From Colias croceus (taxonomy: Eukaryota; Arthropoda; Insecta; Lepidoptera; Pieridae): 64,000 nucleotides of DNA. The stretch lies in the NCBI RefSeq assembly GCF_905220415.1, contig NC_059539.1, positions 1,612,001 through 1,676,000 of the forward strand, read 5' to 3'. This document shows, in pieces, positions 30,944 through 42,944 of the stretch; within the stretch, counting starts at the first letter, position 1; each line of letters opens with the position of its first letter. The notes under the pieces were generated by a model. That model had not been told where the DNA came from. It ran no database searches and worked only from the letters and a program-made list of their open reading frames with translations. Made by a program: the position numbers and the translations under genes.

Positions 30944-33900
30944 AAATATATAATACAGGGCGTATTCTTATAACTTTATTTATTTCAAATCGACGACTAG
31001 GTATTTTTTTATGGAAAAAAAAATCTATAGACGTCTCAAAATCATGGCCTTGTGAGTACAATTATTGCGTTTTTGACCGGTCAAATAAACTGAACAAAAT
31101 TATCATTTCCAATACCTAATAACTATTTTCTATTATTTTAGCACAAAAACTATGGCCTTAAAATAGCTTCTATTAAATAATATATTATGCATTATTACAA
31201 AATCGAGTAAATTGAATTAATGAAGTTATTTGATATCATGTTATTTGATATTTTTTGCGTAACATAATATTCATATTATCTCACGTGATGACAGGAAATG
31301 CGTCATACAGTAAAGTGCTTGAGAGAAGTGCGCACGCGTCGTCTCTTCACAGCTTCCGGTTAAATGCATTTACATATTAACGTTATTTTTTTATATAATT
31401 TTTAAATTGAAAGGAAATATAAATTGTATAATAGTGAGTGTTAATTGTGTGTTTGTCGTTTTAGTTATTACTTTTGTGTTATGGCGAAGAAAGAATAGCC
31501 ACTAATTTTTGGAAATTTAAGAAAAATTTTCAATTTTGCATAAGGCTTGCATTCTTTTTTAGAATTGATATTACTCTATGGAGTGATTTTTCTATACATT
31601 AAAGTTCTGTAAAGTTTCCTGGTACCACTCGTGCTAGATACTGAAAATTTATACTAATATAAATAATTTTAAAGGCATTTTTTTACTTTTATCAGTTGAT
31701 TCTGTACCTAATTTGATAGCACGAATCACATGCTTGGTAGAAATTAAATAAATATCCTTAGTCTTATCTCTGCTTCCTTTTTGTTATACCTTATTCAAAA
31801 ATAGATTTTTCTTGTTCTATGAGTTCCATTCTTCATTGATTTAAGAGACCGTGTTGTATATAGATTATTGATCTCACATACATATCAAATTCCTTTTGTG
31901 GTATTCATAGAACGCCCGCCTTTTATCCTGATATTCTAAATACCAATAATATATCATGTCTTCCTGAGATTTATAACAAACTTGAAAAATGTGATTTCTA
32001 TCGATTACTTTAATCGAATAATAACTCGTTAAATCGGTCATTCTTAAACGAATCGACTCGTGTGATAATAATCGAATGGTAAGCCACACATATCGACTTT
32101 TCTTAATATGTGGGATTGAATCGATTAATTTATTGTTAATCTATATATAAGATTAGTTACATTTATGGAAGCTTAAATTTATTCGGCATTTTTGAATTTA
32201 TTAGTTTAGTAGGTATGTAAATTTATTAGTTTATAGGAAATGGCTGATTTATGACGGGAAGTTTTTTTTATTTATTTATCCGGCATTATGACAAAAGCAC
32301 ACAAACATAAAAAAACGCAAAGGTTATAAAATCTAGTAAAAAAGGTGATAACCTTCTGTATGAAATATTGATGATGAGAATTAAAAATTACCTACCTCTA
32401 TAATTTTGTATCGAATATTTTCTTAATACGACAGTTTTTTGTCAATAATACCTAAAAACAATCGTCCAAATTCTAAACAGCACGTGACGTGACAAAAAAA
32501 GAGAAGTTAAAAATATATTTACCCATGGTAACGAAACAACTAACCGAGGATAGATTGAAGCAAACTAGGCACAGAACTATATCGAGAAAACTAACATAAT
32601 ATGTACTAAAATATGTACATAATATTATGTTATTTATATGAAAAATAAATGTGAAATTTTCAGTGTAATAAAAAGTCCTACCTATATAATATTCTGTAAT
32701 ACCTAGCCAGTAATTAATAACAATACAGTTGTCAGTTAGTTAACTTGTTGCCTGCAATCTCCATCTTAAAAAATAATGGCCCAATTTAGCTAAAATTTTA
32801 CTTATAAACAAGCTCATACTTTTAAGTTTATCATATAGATTAATCAGTGTAAGTTGTAGGCGTTAAATATATAATAATTCCATGTATTCATAATCGTACA
32901 AAGTCGTGGGACGACGCTAGTCGGATAAAACTTGAATTGTCCATATTTTTATGAAATTTCTATTCAAATATGAATAATCAGTGTTATCTATAATATGATC
33001 TCTTCTGTTAAATATTAAAATTAATTTATTCATAATCAAGATTGTAAATCAAGTTATATTTTTTGATTTTATCAACGGCGATGGAAAAATTTTACATTTT
33101 TTTTCTCAAAAGTCGGTAAGTACGAAATTTGCAAAAGGTTGTGTATTAATATTGTTATGATATTCTTTTATTATACAGATTTCCGCTTAAATGATAAATG
33201 TGAAAATTAATTATTTTTTACAACTTTAAATGAAGTCTACATGTGGACTGCAAAATTTTATAATGATAGCAATATGGTATCTTCAACTTTAAAACGGCTT
33301 TATCACAAATTCTATTGGGCACAAACTGAAAATCTACATTTAGGAAGTCAACTACCTAGTTGTTTTCAAAATACATAAATGAAAATATACCTAATATTTT
33401 TTAATAAAATGACAAATTGTAATTGAATTGTAATGAACATTGAACGCTGTAATTTCCTGTAATTAAAGGTACAGTAGATTATGTATTTTAATAAGATGTA
33501 ATAAACGTGAACTGTGTCCTTTGTTGGAAATTCTATAATAAATAAAATAAAAATAAAATAAAATAAAATGCAAGAGAAAAACAGAATCCATAATTATTGA
33601 TATATTCATTCATTCCTTATAATATTACCTCTAAACACGACTTTTACGACCGAAAACATAAATAAGAAGTCAAAGCGTAAGACAGTAACTTGATATCCAC
33701 GAAAATATTTGTAATATTATACGAAATTGTCCAAAAGACTCCAATTCGAGATTGTATCGGTTCAGATTTTGTCGTATCATATTTTTTATCTGTAGATTTT
33801 TTAATCTGTGAGATAGAATGACATGCATTAAGGCGCCAAATTAATAATACTTTTAACATTTGGTGTTTAAATATCTACTTTTTACGATTATGCTTAGATA

Positions 33901-34197
33901 TTAAAATTTTAAGATATCATCTTTTATGGTAATATTTTACAAGTGGCATAACATTTGGAAATTTATTTATAAGTTATGATTTACTTATGCAAAATACATT
34001 TATGAATATGCAAGTCTTTATTGATTATAAGAGAGATACTTAAAATATTAAATTTCAAGATTATATTAATTAAAGGCTAATCAACTATCAATGTTCAATA
34101 ATATGCGTGATTTTTTACAAAATACCTATTTTAAAATTGTTAAAAACAGAAATATTTTTCCCGTTAGTTTTGTAAACTGTAAAACACATTTTAACCG
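30944..34197. other. Long non-coding stretch with an ATCGA cluster and possible LINE tail
   Basis: TCGATTA/AATCGA words cluster at 31997-32125, possibly regulatory sites or worn hAT ends. At 33430-33567 a sequence ending TTGTTGGAAATTCTATAATA plus a (TAAAA)n tract looks like a poly(A)-type LINE 3' end, but I see no target duplication. No gene is supported. Confidence 0.35.
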
Positions 34198-34332
34198 TAA
34201 GAGCTAGCGCGCAAGAGCAAACTTTTGTCTAGTAAGAAAGTGCGCGCACGTTACGACGCAACTCCCCATAGAGTTGATGGGAGAGACAAAATAGTTGCGG
34301 AGACAAAAGTTACTCTTGCGCGCTAGCTCTAA
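34198..34332. mobile_element. Harbinger-type MITE, 129 bp, TAA duplication
   Basis: Inverted ends start GAGCTAGCGCGCAAGAG and continue to ACTTTTGTCT (left 34201-34230, right 34301-34329), with one mismatch and a one-base length difference. TAA is present on both sides (34198-34200, 34330-34332), fitting the TWA target duplication of PIF/Harbinger. No ORF. Confidence 0.78.
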
Positions 34333-35082
34333 CAAATAATCATCTAAATATAACATAACATAACATTACATAAATGTCAACAATTCACTATCTTTTGATA
34401 ACACATTATTTACAATAATCCTTATCTTTAAAGATTACAAGATATAATTTGTAATTAGTGCATGATAATTGTTGCTATCTTTAAGATCGGATGTCAACAT
34501 GATAATTGATAATATTTTGCAACGTATTTTAGTCCATATTTTTATAATTTTAAAGACTCTATTTGCGTGAACATATTTTGTTTTCGATTGCAGTAGATAA
34601 TTGCAGAATATATAATATAGTAATAACGATATGTTTTGATCATGAGATATAGATAATAATTACACATAATTAACCTATTTGAAATATAAAAATAATACCA
34701 GCCAGTTTTTTTATGTATTAGATATAGTACATATTATATATTTTACAGTTCCAATGTCATAAGTATTAAATAGGTAACATAAAACATTACTTCAATTTTG
34801 CGAAGTCGATTAGAAATATGAAAATCAGTAGTCAAAGCTTGTAAAGATTACTCGAATGGCAAACATTAGTCCGATAACAGCTGATAACGAACGAATGAAA
34901 CTTATCAAATGGCTCGATGGAAACGAATTTAACATTTCATTGTTATAGTGAACGCTTGGTTTGATAGTTAAATTTGTTTGTGTACTAGGTTTAGTACATG
35001 CTTGTGTATTCGTGATTTTATGTAGATTCTGTTTCCTAAATATTCTTATGGGTGTTTTTGATATTCAGTATTTATTATTATA
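34333..35082. other. Non-coding with a GATA trio at 34873-34904
   Basis: CCGATAACAGCTGATAACG (34871-34889) and CTTATCAAA (near 34902) put three GATA cores in about 35 bases. The rest is AT-rich with no gene. Confidence 0.4.
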
Positions 35083-35298
35083 CTAGCTTACCGCCCGCGG
35101 CTTCGCCCGCTTTGTCTAAAACCTAATAAATTATATACTAAAACCTTCCTCTTGAATCACTCTATCTATTAAAAAAACGCATCGAAATCCGTTGCGTAGT
35201 TTTAAATTTTTAAGCATGCAAAGGGACATAGGGATAGGGACAGAGAAAGCGACTTTGTTAACCGACTTTTTTATACTTACTACCTAGGTATGTAGTGA
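35083..35298 (-). mobile_element. Non-autonomous Helitron
   Basis: The minus strand ends GCGGGCGAAGCCGCGGGCGG then TAAGCTAG (35083-35086). Its 5' part reads TCACTACATACC and GTCGCTTTCTCTGTCC. It is closely related to 19667-19852 but has a small insertion near the 5' end. Confidence 0.8.
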
Positions 35299-35538
35299 AG
35301 ATGTTCTGTAAAAGACTTTTATAGATTTATTTTATTCAACACAGTTTAGCGGCCTAGCGAAATATTTCAAATTTAAATTTTAATAATTGGTATTCAAGAT
35401 GATTTTTTATAAAATAGGTCTAAGGCTCATCCTGTCATATGCCATTTTAGTCCAATGGACATCATTTCTATATATGTAATTGGTTTATTAGATAATCAAA
35501 CGATATAAATAAATGAGAACAACATAATATTTGAGCAA
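35299..35538. other. Non-coding spacer
   Basis: Nothing recognised. Confidence 0.4.
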
Positions 35539-35584
35539 GGGAAATAAATGATTTAATACTATAGACAGTATTAAATCATTTCCC
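35539..35584. other. Inverted repeat touching the next Helitron
   Basis: AATGATTTAATACT, a 6-base loop, then AGTATTAAATCATT form a perfect 14-bp stem. It can be extended by GGGAAA/TTTCCC across a 4-base bulge. It ends where the following Helitron begins. Confidence 0.5.
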
Positions 35585-35585
35585 T

Positions 35586-35940
35586 TCCCATACTAATATT
35601 ATAAAGAGGAAAGGTTTGTATGTATCATGTATATAATATTATATTATGTATGGTATTCACGCATAAAGTACTGGACCGATTTCAAAAATTCGTTTACCAT
35701 TAGAAAGCTGCATCTTCACTGAGCAACATAGGCTATATTGAATTTTCAAAAAAATTAGAGATCCTTACCATAAATGCAATAATGAAACCCAAGGTGTAAA
35801 AAATTCCTTAATTAAAATTCTGTCATCGCGTGCGCTGCGTAATCTATTCCTTGAAGTACAAGGATGGTTCTTATGAAAAAAAAACGTAAACACTAAACAT
35901 GTAGGTAGGTACCACAGGCGAAGCCGGGGCGGACCGCTAG
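35586..35940 (+). mobile_element. Non-autonomous Helitron, long variant
   Basis: It starts TCCCATACTAATATTATAAA then GAGGAAAGG, and ends ACAGGCGAAGCCGGGGCGGA then CCGCTAG (CTAG 35937-35940, followed by T). It is 355 bp, with the family phrase CTTGAAGTACAAGGATGGTT before the end. Confidence 0.78.
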
Positions 35941-36200
35941 TAAGACATAAAGTTGTATAAAATGAGTACTTAGATAGTTTACTTATAAGCTTATTTTAAA
36001 GACCCACACATATATTAATGAAACAAACACTATTTTATACAGAATACGATAAACAAACAAAATCAATAAATAAAAAAAAAAACAAAATTGCATACAATAT
36101 TTCCTACCTTATTCAACCTTCACTTTTCGACAAAACAACAAAATTCGTTCGTCGTTGACATTAAAAATACATTTTTTACATAATCAAAACGTGTTCAATT
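35941..36200. other. Non-coding spacer
   Basis: AT-rich; nothing recognised. Confidence 0.4.
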
Positions 36201-36268
36201 CAAGAAGCTTATATCGTGTATTAGATATAAGCTTCTTGGTTCAATTAATCAATCGAAATTGATTAATT
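36201..36268. other. Two adjacent perfect hairpins
   Basis: CAAGAAGCTTATATC pairs with GATATAAGCTTCTTG across an 8-base loop (36201-36238). AATTAATCAAT pairs with ATTGATTAATT across CGAA (36243-36268). Confidence 0.6.
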
Positions 36269-36599
36269 CCTCAAACATCTGACTATTGAAAATGTTGTTC
36301 CAAAAAATATAGATTTTAAACAACAAGATGTCTATGGTAATGAATTCAAGTCATAAATAAAATTATTTTCCACGTCAAAAATTACTTTCCTTATTAATAA
36401 TAATACCCTTTTTGGAACTCTTCTAATTTTAAGGAAGAATTTAGTTTCGAAAAAAAAACATAGATTTAATAAAAACTAGATGTCTTTTATATAATTCATT
36501 CTATAAAAAAAGAAATTACCACGTCCAGAAGTTACCACAGTTCATAAATCCTCAACTCCACGTTCAAAAACTCAAACACAGCACCAACACTAAAACGAA

Positions 36600-36730
36600 T
36601 AACCGATACGAATCGTAACTGAATATCGACTGCGCGTTATCGAGTGTGATAGTGTTATCAGCTGCGATTTTTACAATCCCCTTATCAGTCGACACGGCGG
36701 ATTACACACTGATAAACATCTGTTGCATTG
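36600..36730. promoter_or_regulatory. GATA island with five cores
   Basis: GTTATCGAG, GTGATAGTG, GTTATCAG (36654-36661), CTTATCAGTC and CTGATAAACA lie within about 80 bases in a GC-richer patch. Confidence 0.4.
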
Positions 36731-36756
36731 CCACTTGATTGTTTGCAATTGCTATT

Positions 36757-36865
36757 TCAAATTTGAATTTGATTTGTAATTGTAAAATTCATTGGTCATT
36801 CAAATTTGAATTTGATTTGTAATTATTAAATTCTGATTGGTAATTCAAATTTGAATTTGATTTCT
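36757..36865. repeat. Tandem repeat, ~44 bp x 2.4
   Basis: Units start with TCAAATTTGAATTTGATTTG at 36757, 36800 and 36845, with periods of 43 and 45. The third copy is partial. The start of each unit is itself near-palindromic (TCAAATTTGA). Confidence 0.75.
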
Positions 36866-37455
36866 TGAAGTAAGGTAGAGTTGAAACTTTTGTATAAAGA
36901 TTGTTAGAATGGTTGTTGATGAGACAGGAATAAATGAATATGTGAAATTGTTAAATAACAAATAATCACATATCAAATACGATTGTAAGGCTATTTCTTT
37001 ACAATTTAAATAATAAATGCCTGTTATCCTCTGACTCTCATCAATCGTCATGAAATTAATAAGATCATCTAAGTAGGTGTTCCAAGTTAATAAGGGATGA
37101 ATTTTATTAGGAAAAGTTATAGATAAATAAAAAACTAGGACGTGATTTTATGAATTGTTTATTTATATCATTCTACAATTACGTTTCAACAAAAACGTAA
37201 TTTTTCAAGTACACTAATATTTAACATTTAAAACAAAATTTTCATTCAACCTCACAATAAAAACCAAAAAAAAAACCAACAATGTAAGCACCATTGTTTA
37301 TTTATCAGCCCCTGCCCATTGGTCCAAGATGTTTTTGTGAGGAAAAAATTTCTGAACGAACGCGATTTTCATCGACAGGTGATTTCGTGAAATGACAGGA
37401 TAACCTTTTTGTTTGACCTATCCATTGGAAAAGGCTACTGCTACTGTGATTAATA
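36866..37455. other. Non-coding, nothing recognised
   Basis: Inverted repeat AATTACGTTT/AAACGTAATT at 37177-37202. Short minus frames here are not supported. Confidence 0.4.
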
Positions 37456-37507
37456 AGAATGCAATACAATGCAATACATTTAGAATGCAATACTTTGCAA
37501 TACATTT
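37456..37507. repeat. 26-bp tandem duplication
   Basis: Two copies of a unit starting AGAATGCAATAC and ending GCAATACATTT, differing at two positions, with GCAATAC repeated inside each. Confidence 0.75.
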
Positions 37508-39790
37508 GTATTGCCTATAATATACCAAATATTATGTCTGTGTTTTAAGACAGATTTTATAGAAGTATAATAGTTAGTATTTAGTCGTCCAATATCGTAT
37601 TAGATAACCGTTTAAAAAAGTGTTTAGTCGGCCGATTTAAAAATATTTTGTTGACAATTTTATATATTTTTGAGTTATCTACCTGAAAATTCAGATCTTT
37701 GTGTAACAATAACAAAAATATATTCAATGCAACGAAAATATACAAGTTGTCTAGATTTATGTAAAACAGCATTTTTTTTAAATAGGTATTCATCTATTTG
37801 TTTGTTCCGGTGTTTAATGAAAAGCAACTATAGAAATTTATGATTTACAAAAACATATATAAAACCGGTTCAGTTTAATAACATAACTTATTCATATTTT
37901 TGTGTGTTTCGAAATTTTTTCGATGAAAAAACTATAGCTAGATGCTTGACCTTCATCAATTATTGATTTAGTGTTATCTTTAAAAGATAGGTATTTGAAA
38001 TGTCAAAATTTGTACAATTAGATAATTAAAATATTATCTATGATCAATAATTTACGAAATTATTAGTGACAAGTCGTGACGACTTAAATTGCATGTTCCC
38101 TGCAAGTGAAAATCATTTTCAAACAAGATTGTTAAACCAATAAAAGTTGTCTAATAATCTTCAATTTCCACACAAATACTTTTTCCAAGTGAAACTGGTA
38201 AACTGCTATCGAAACCGCTCTAAACTTTTTCGCGGGAACGGCTTAGACTGACGAATGACGTCACGAGTCGCAGTCTGTTGTTCGCTGATATGTCACTCAT
38301 ATTCATAAGTTTCCCGCAAATTATCGTTAAAAACACAGCTTTTCGTTTCATATTACAATAATTTTTAAAGAGCAGTGTTGTGGTTTAGAAACCCCCTTTA
38401 ATATATTTAATTTGTTTTAAATAAAGACGTTTTTATTAATTATTTTTTTATAATCTCGTTAATGGAAGCGTACATAATTAAGTTGATTTAAATAACTTAA
38501 AAACATTTCCATTGTGTACAAAACTGCGTATCTCTTTGGTACATTTGTATAATTACAATTCCATTTGTATTTCATTCAAATGATCGATTTGTATTAGATT
38601 AGATTTTATAACAAGTTCATTACGGTTGTGATAAATTAGTTCCATCGCCATCAACACTAAAATAATAAGCGCATAGATAATAGACACGTCTCCGATGGAC
38701 TTCATTTCCGCGCACACGTCCAGCGATAACAAAGAAGTGTTGACATATTTAGAACAAGCCAGAAATCGAGCTGGCAACATCGCGACACCCGTCAATGTTG
38801 GCAACACTGGGGATTTTAATTTTCGAATCCATCCCGCGCTTGACGCGCCGCTTCCCGCGTTTTTGATGCAAACGTCAAATCCGGATTGCTTCCGTTGAAG
38901 ATTTTTTTGACTGAAGTTAGCGATGAGTGACATGCGACGGGTACCGAAATGACTTTCCGAACTGAAATTGAAGCTTGATTGATTCCTATATCGTATTCAA
39001 ACACGCGCCAACTTGAATGCGAAGGATGCGATATGAACGTATTGTTTTATTGTGCAAACTTTTCAAAGTTTTTTGACGAGTTTTATTTCCAATTTTCTAT
39101 GGTATATCAACATATTATAAGTACCTATCTATTAGAAATTCTAAATGGAGCAATCGATGTATTCATTGTATTAATTATTAAGTAATATTAAAACTAACAA
39201 TGTAATTTACCAATCAAAGTTTCAGTTCAACATTGCAAAGGCGACTGATAAGTTATTTCACATCAAATTACAAGCATTGTAATTGAACAACCTACACAAC
39301 ATTCAAAATAAGCCAGTGCCATTCTAAAAAAAACAAATCTGTCAACAGTCCGCGAACGAAAATTTTAAAAATGTAAGCGGATTTTTGATTTGCACTCGCT
39401 ACAGAGTGAGACCAGTGTCCGACACTATCTTTGTTCCACACGAGCGAGCGATACCCGCCTCCTCGATACAGACTCGATTAAAATAAGAATACGGCGCACA
39501 TCACTATTGTGATTTGTAAAGCTGTGTTTACATTGATGCATAGTGTTGCCATTGTGTGTTCTGAAAATATGGAGTGTAATCTTTGTTCCTTTTAAATTGT
39601 TAATACCTTGGAATACTTTTGGTGTCGATTTTTGTATTAACTTCAAGTTTAAATATGTTTTTGATATATTCATTAAGAGTTTATAGCAATTTATTAATAA
39701 TATTCCGAATGATGTTAAGATCAAATGTGGTAAATTTTGACGAGGAGGATAAAATACTGGTTTTTATCGCATTTGGCTTTACAGTTTGAA
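37508..39790. other. Non-coding stretch
   Basis: Perfect CRE TGACGTCA at 38256-38263 in a GC-richer patch with TTTTTCGCGGGAACGG. The 126-codon minus frame at 38553-38933 and the 67-codon plus frame opposite it overlap, with no domain or coding signal that I can defend. Confidence 0.35.
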
Positions 39791-39791
39791 T

Positions 39792-39895
39792 ATAAATAAA
39801 AAAAATAAAAAATAAAAAATAAAAAAAAATAAAAAATAAAATTTTTTTTTATTTTTTTTATTTTTTTATTTTTTATTTTTTATTTTTTTATTTAT
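39792..39895. repeat. A/T simple-repeat palindrome
   Basis: About 50 bases of (A)nT repeats (39792-39841) are followed directly by about 54 bases of T(n)A repeats (39842-39895). The two halves are near reverse complements with almost no loop. It may mark two retroposon tails joined head to head, or growth of one palindrome. Confidence 0.7.
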
Positions 39896-40269
39896 TGTTT
39901 GTGTATTAAGCGACTTCAAAAAAGAAGGAGGTTCTATTTTCCATTCTGTGTCGAAATCTCTACCAGCTGTAAAGCGAAAATATTATAAACATATTATTTA
40001 ATATAAAAAATCTACCAATGGAGGAATTAAAGTATCCCTTTACTTGCTCTAGAGTCTAGATGTTTACATTCCACAATCAAAGCCTATATTTTATAGTATT
40101 AAAAGTATAATAAGAACATTTGAAGGATTTTTTTTTTTGCTTAATTTTGTCCACAATGTTGATATTCATGTGTCATAACGTTTTCAATCTGTACAACAGT
40201 TCTAATACCAACAATGCAACAGTACCAAGAACTTAATCGAAATATAAGAGCCATATTAATCCAATATTG
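39896..40269. other. Non-coding, nothing recognised
   Basis: AT-rich, no supported gene. Confidence 0.4.
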
Positions 40270-40840
40270 CGTTTGCTGCAGATGCAATTGTCACAGCCCG
40301 GTGCGCCCAACGCTCCTTGTTTTTACTCGATTGCTCGATTATTCGATTCTTGTTTTTCGAGTGCCCGACCACAGATACTGTTTGTACCGACCTGTCATAT
40401 CGACTCTTTGTTTTGGCGGGAAAAAGCGAACAAGATAAAAAGTCTCCCGAGCAAATTGGGCGTCTCTGTTATAAACAACGGAGGTGGAACGCTCGATAGC
40501 GGACAATAAACGTCCGATTCATTTTTTGCGATTCGAATACCTGCGTTGATTGTTTACAGTCACCCGCGCTTTGTTGCGCTAGTTTCGCGCGCTTCGAACT
40601 GTCACTTTGACTTTGACGTTTTCTTTTTTTAATCGCGAAAAGATTCGGCACGGGGTTCATTGTTCGAGTGCTAACACGGGCGAGTCTACAAGTTGGGATA
40701 TTTATGTCCGTTCGGCGTTCGGTGTTGCATCCTTAATAGGTATATCTGGACAACGTGCGGACCGTTATCTCGGAGAAAAGGGGGGGTGCAAGGCCCGTGG
40801 TGGGAGGGGGTTGGAGATATGAATCACGGGGAGTAATGGC
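40270..40840. promoter_or_regulatory. CpG-rich stretch, possible promoter or enhancer
   Basis: Markedly higher GC and CpG than the flanks (GCGCTTTGTTGCGC, TTTCGCGCGCTTCG). It holds an E2F-type TTTGGCGGGAAAAAGCG, CCGTTATCTCGG and a G-run (AAAAGGGGGGGTGC). Overlapping frames up to 80 codons in three phases argue against coding. A transcription start is possible, but I see no clear TATA or initiator. Confidence 0.3.
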
Positions 40841-41301
40841 TGCAATATCACGTAGTGCACTTTGTCAACTGGTTGTAGCTGTAGTCGCATAGATAATACG
40901 GCGATTGTAGCTCAAGGAAGATAGTTTGGGTAAGCCGTTCGGTGGGTTCTTACGCTAAATTAATGGAGGGGGACTGATATTTGCGTTACATAATGTTTAA
41001 TTTATAAGCAATATTTGATCAATTAGTTCTTTAGTGGGTAGAAAAAGCATAATTATTAATTGTTATTCTTTACTTGAAATGAAACTAATAATAACATTAC
41101 TTTTTATCTTTTTATACTTTTAATTATGGTTATTTTATTTCATATTTATATAAAAAAGATAAACTATGTAAACGGATGGAATTTACGCTATTTGAATAAA
41201 GTTATTTACATTACCTGGTTTTCCTACAAAAATGATGCATATTTTGAGATAAGTTATTTTTTTTAATATTGTAACACTATATTTCCGAAAATAGATTATA
41301 A
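40841..41301. other. Non-coding, nothing recognised
   Basis: AT-rich, no supported gene. Confidence 0.4.
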
Positions 41302-42022
41302 GTTGTAACCATAGAAATCTAAATAACAAGACACTAGAAGTCGTAAGCGCGCGTGACATTGTCGCCGCTCAGGTGGTAACCATACCACAAGTGCGTTCGT
41401 CGCTGTTCAGTTGCTCTAGAGACGTGCGTGTGTAAACATGGTGTGTTTCAGCATTTCCCATTGCGGAAATACTTCCACAAGTTGTCATCATACTAATAAA
41501 GGAATAACATTTCATCGGTAAATTTTTTTTTTTAGAAGTAATGCCGTTTTTCCTTAAAATTAAAGAATATTTACAAGTATTACGAGTGTCACCATAGTAA
41601 TCGAAATAACAATGAATGACACAGCTGACCATTCTTATTATCACATTTAACACAAATTTCAACCTTATTTCTATGAGTTTATGTTCAAAGTTATATCTAT
41701 TGAAAATTGACAATCTCTGTTGTAGAAAAGCCGAATTTTTTCGTATTGGAGCAAAAAGAAACAAAACGTCTCATATACTTAGGGGTGTTATTCTAAAAGA
41801 AACCGTAAATTCGTGCGTTAGGATACATATTCAAAAGCTTAATTTAATATTTAAGTTAGTTTTCGCTATAATCAAGCTGTCCAATAAAAGGCATAGTTTA
41901 CTTGTGTGTACTGTTTAGCTATCGGTTTAAATGTGTTGATTTTGGCGACAGCGGTTTTCATACGAATTGTGACATTATAGCACTTCTATGTGTCTTGTTA
42001 TTTAGATTTCTATGGTTGTAAC
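41302..42022. mobile_element. DNA transposon-like element with ~41-bp inverted ends
   Basis: The left end GTTGTAACCATAGAAATCTA (41302 on) continues to AATAACAAGACAC and a TAGAAGT word. The right end (41981-42022, reverse complement) reads GTTACAACCATAGAAATCTA and continues the same way. About 38 of 41 bases match. A third, diverged copy of the motif (ACCATAGTAATCGAAATAAC) lies inside near 41591. The 131-codon minus frame at 41369-41764 resembles no known transposase. Target duplication is not clear, so the superfamily is open. Confidence 0.7.
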
Positions 42023-42731
42023 ATATCCGTTCACTACACCGGGCGCGAGGCGCGTGGGACAGTCAATTCACCGCGTCTAGAAGCGGTTGCGGTGCCTACG
42101 ACGCGTGTCCAACAAAATCTGTATTTATGACCTCAAAGCGTTGGCAAACACGATTGATCTTATATTTATTTTGTTCACTATTTAGTAGGCTACATAATAA
42201 TTAACCTTTTCAACCATTACTGTTGCCATTTTAAATTTTATTAGAGTACAAAGTCAAAAAATTGTAGAAAATTCCGTCATATTTGCGTTTCAATTGATTT
42301 AGTACGAATTTGGTAGCATGGATCTATATGTTTTTATTCTTATAAGTATCGTTAGTGCCTTTTATGTTACATTATGTAAGAAACAAGTCTTATTTCGAAT
42401 AAAATATGAAATTATTACTTTAACTTGTTGAACAAACTTCACTAGTAGCAAACGGCCAAATTTGAACTGAGTTTCCGACGCAACAACTGAATGATTCCTA
42501 GCGACATCTAGCGAAAAGTATTAAAAAATTTAACCGAGAAAAGCCAACGTTTAAAAGCAGGACAAATGTATTTTTCGGTGTTCGCCTCCAGGGGCACTGT
42601 AGTGTCCACGGTGCAGTGACGGACAAATGACCTTGGACACCATAGTATACATTGTGTAGTGAGCGGATATCTATAATTATTCATAACAAAAACATTATTA
42701 GTATGAAATATTATATTTCAAATAATTGAGT
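42023..42731. other. Non-coding with GC-rich patches
   Basis: GGGCGCGAGGCGCGTGGGAC follows the element. GCGACATCTAGCG (near 42503) resembles the insect CTCF core. GCCTCCAGGGGCACTGTAG is near 42585. Confidence 0.3.
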
Positions 42732-42944
42732 AAGTGCGTCACACACGGTGAAGATACCCATAAAATTTCGGGTCATTTGTAACAGGATGGCGGTTCTACA
42801 GTACAGGGGTCTTACAACGCAATGACAAAAAGAAAAAATGATGGTCAGAACGCTGATACCGGATACCTTAAGATACTATAACGTTTTATATTAGAGAATC
42901 TTAACATAAAATATTATAGTATCTTCACCGTGTGTGACGCGCTT
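42732..42944. mobile_element. MITE with ~25-bp inverted ends
   Basis: The ends share GCGTCACACACGGTGAAGAT: left 42732-42757 (AAGTGCGTCACACACGG...), right 42919-42944 (reverse complement AAGCGCGTCACACACGG...). One mismatch in 26. No ORF. The target duplication is not certain. Confidence 0.75.

Noticed and set aside
30754..31119. 121-codon plus-strand ORF
   Set aside because: It starts inside a MITE and runs through its inner tandem repeat into AT-rich sequence, so it is chance.
36757..37507. Possible CRISPR-like or direct-repeat array
   Set aside because: The repeats are two to three head-to-tail copies without variable spacers, in a eukaryotic sequence; they are ordinary local tandem duplications.
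38553..38933. 126-codon minus-strand ORF
   Set aside because: No recognisable domain, overlapped by open frames on the other strand in the same GC-richer patch, no splice or conservation support.
40214..40509. Three overlapping plus-strand ORFs of 60-80 codons
   Set aside because: They are in different phases of one CpG-rich stretch; no one frame has domain or codon support.
41369..41764. 131-codon minus-strand ORF inside the inverted-repeat element
   Set aside because: No DDE-type or other transposase motif, AT-driven composition, and it runs across subterminal repeat sequence.
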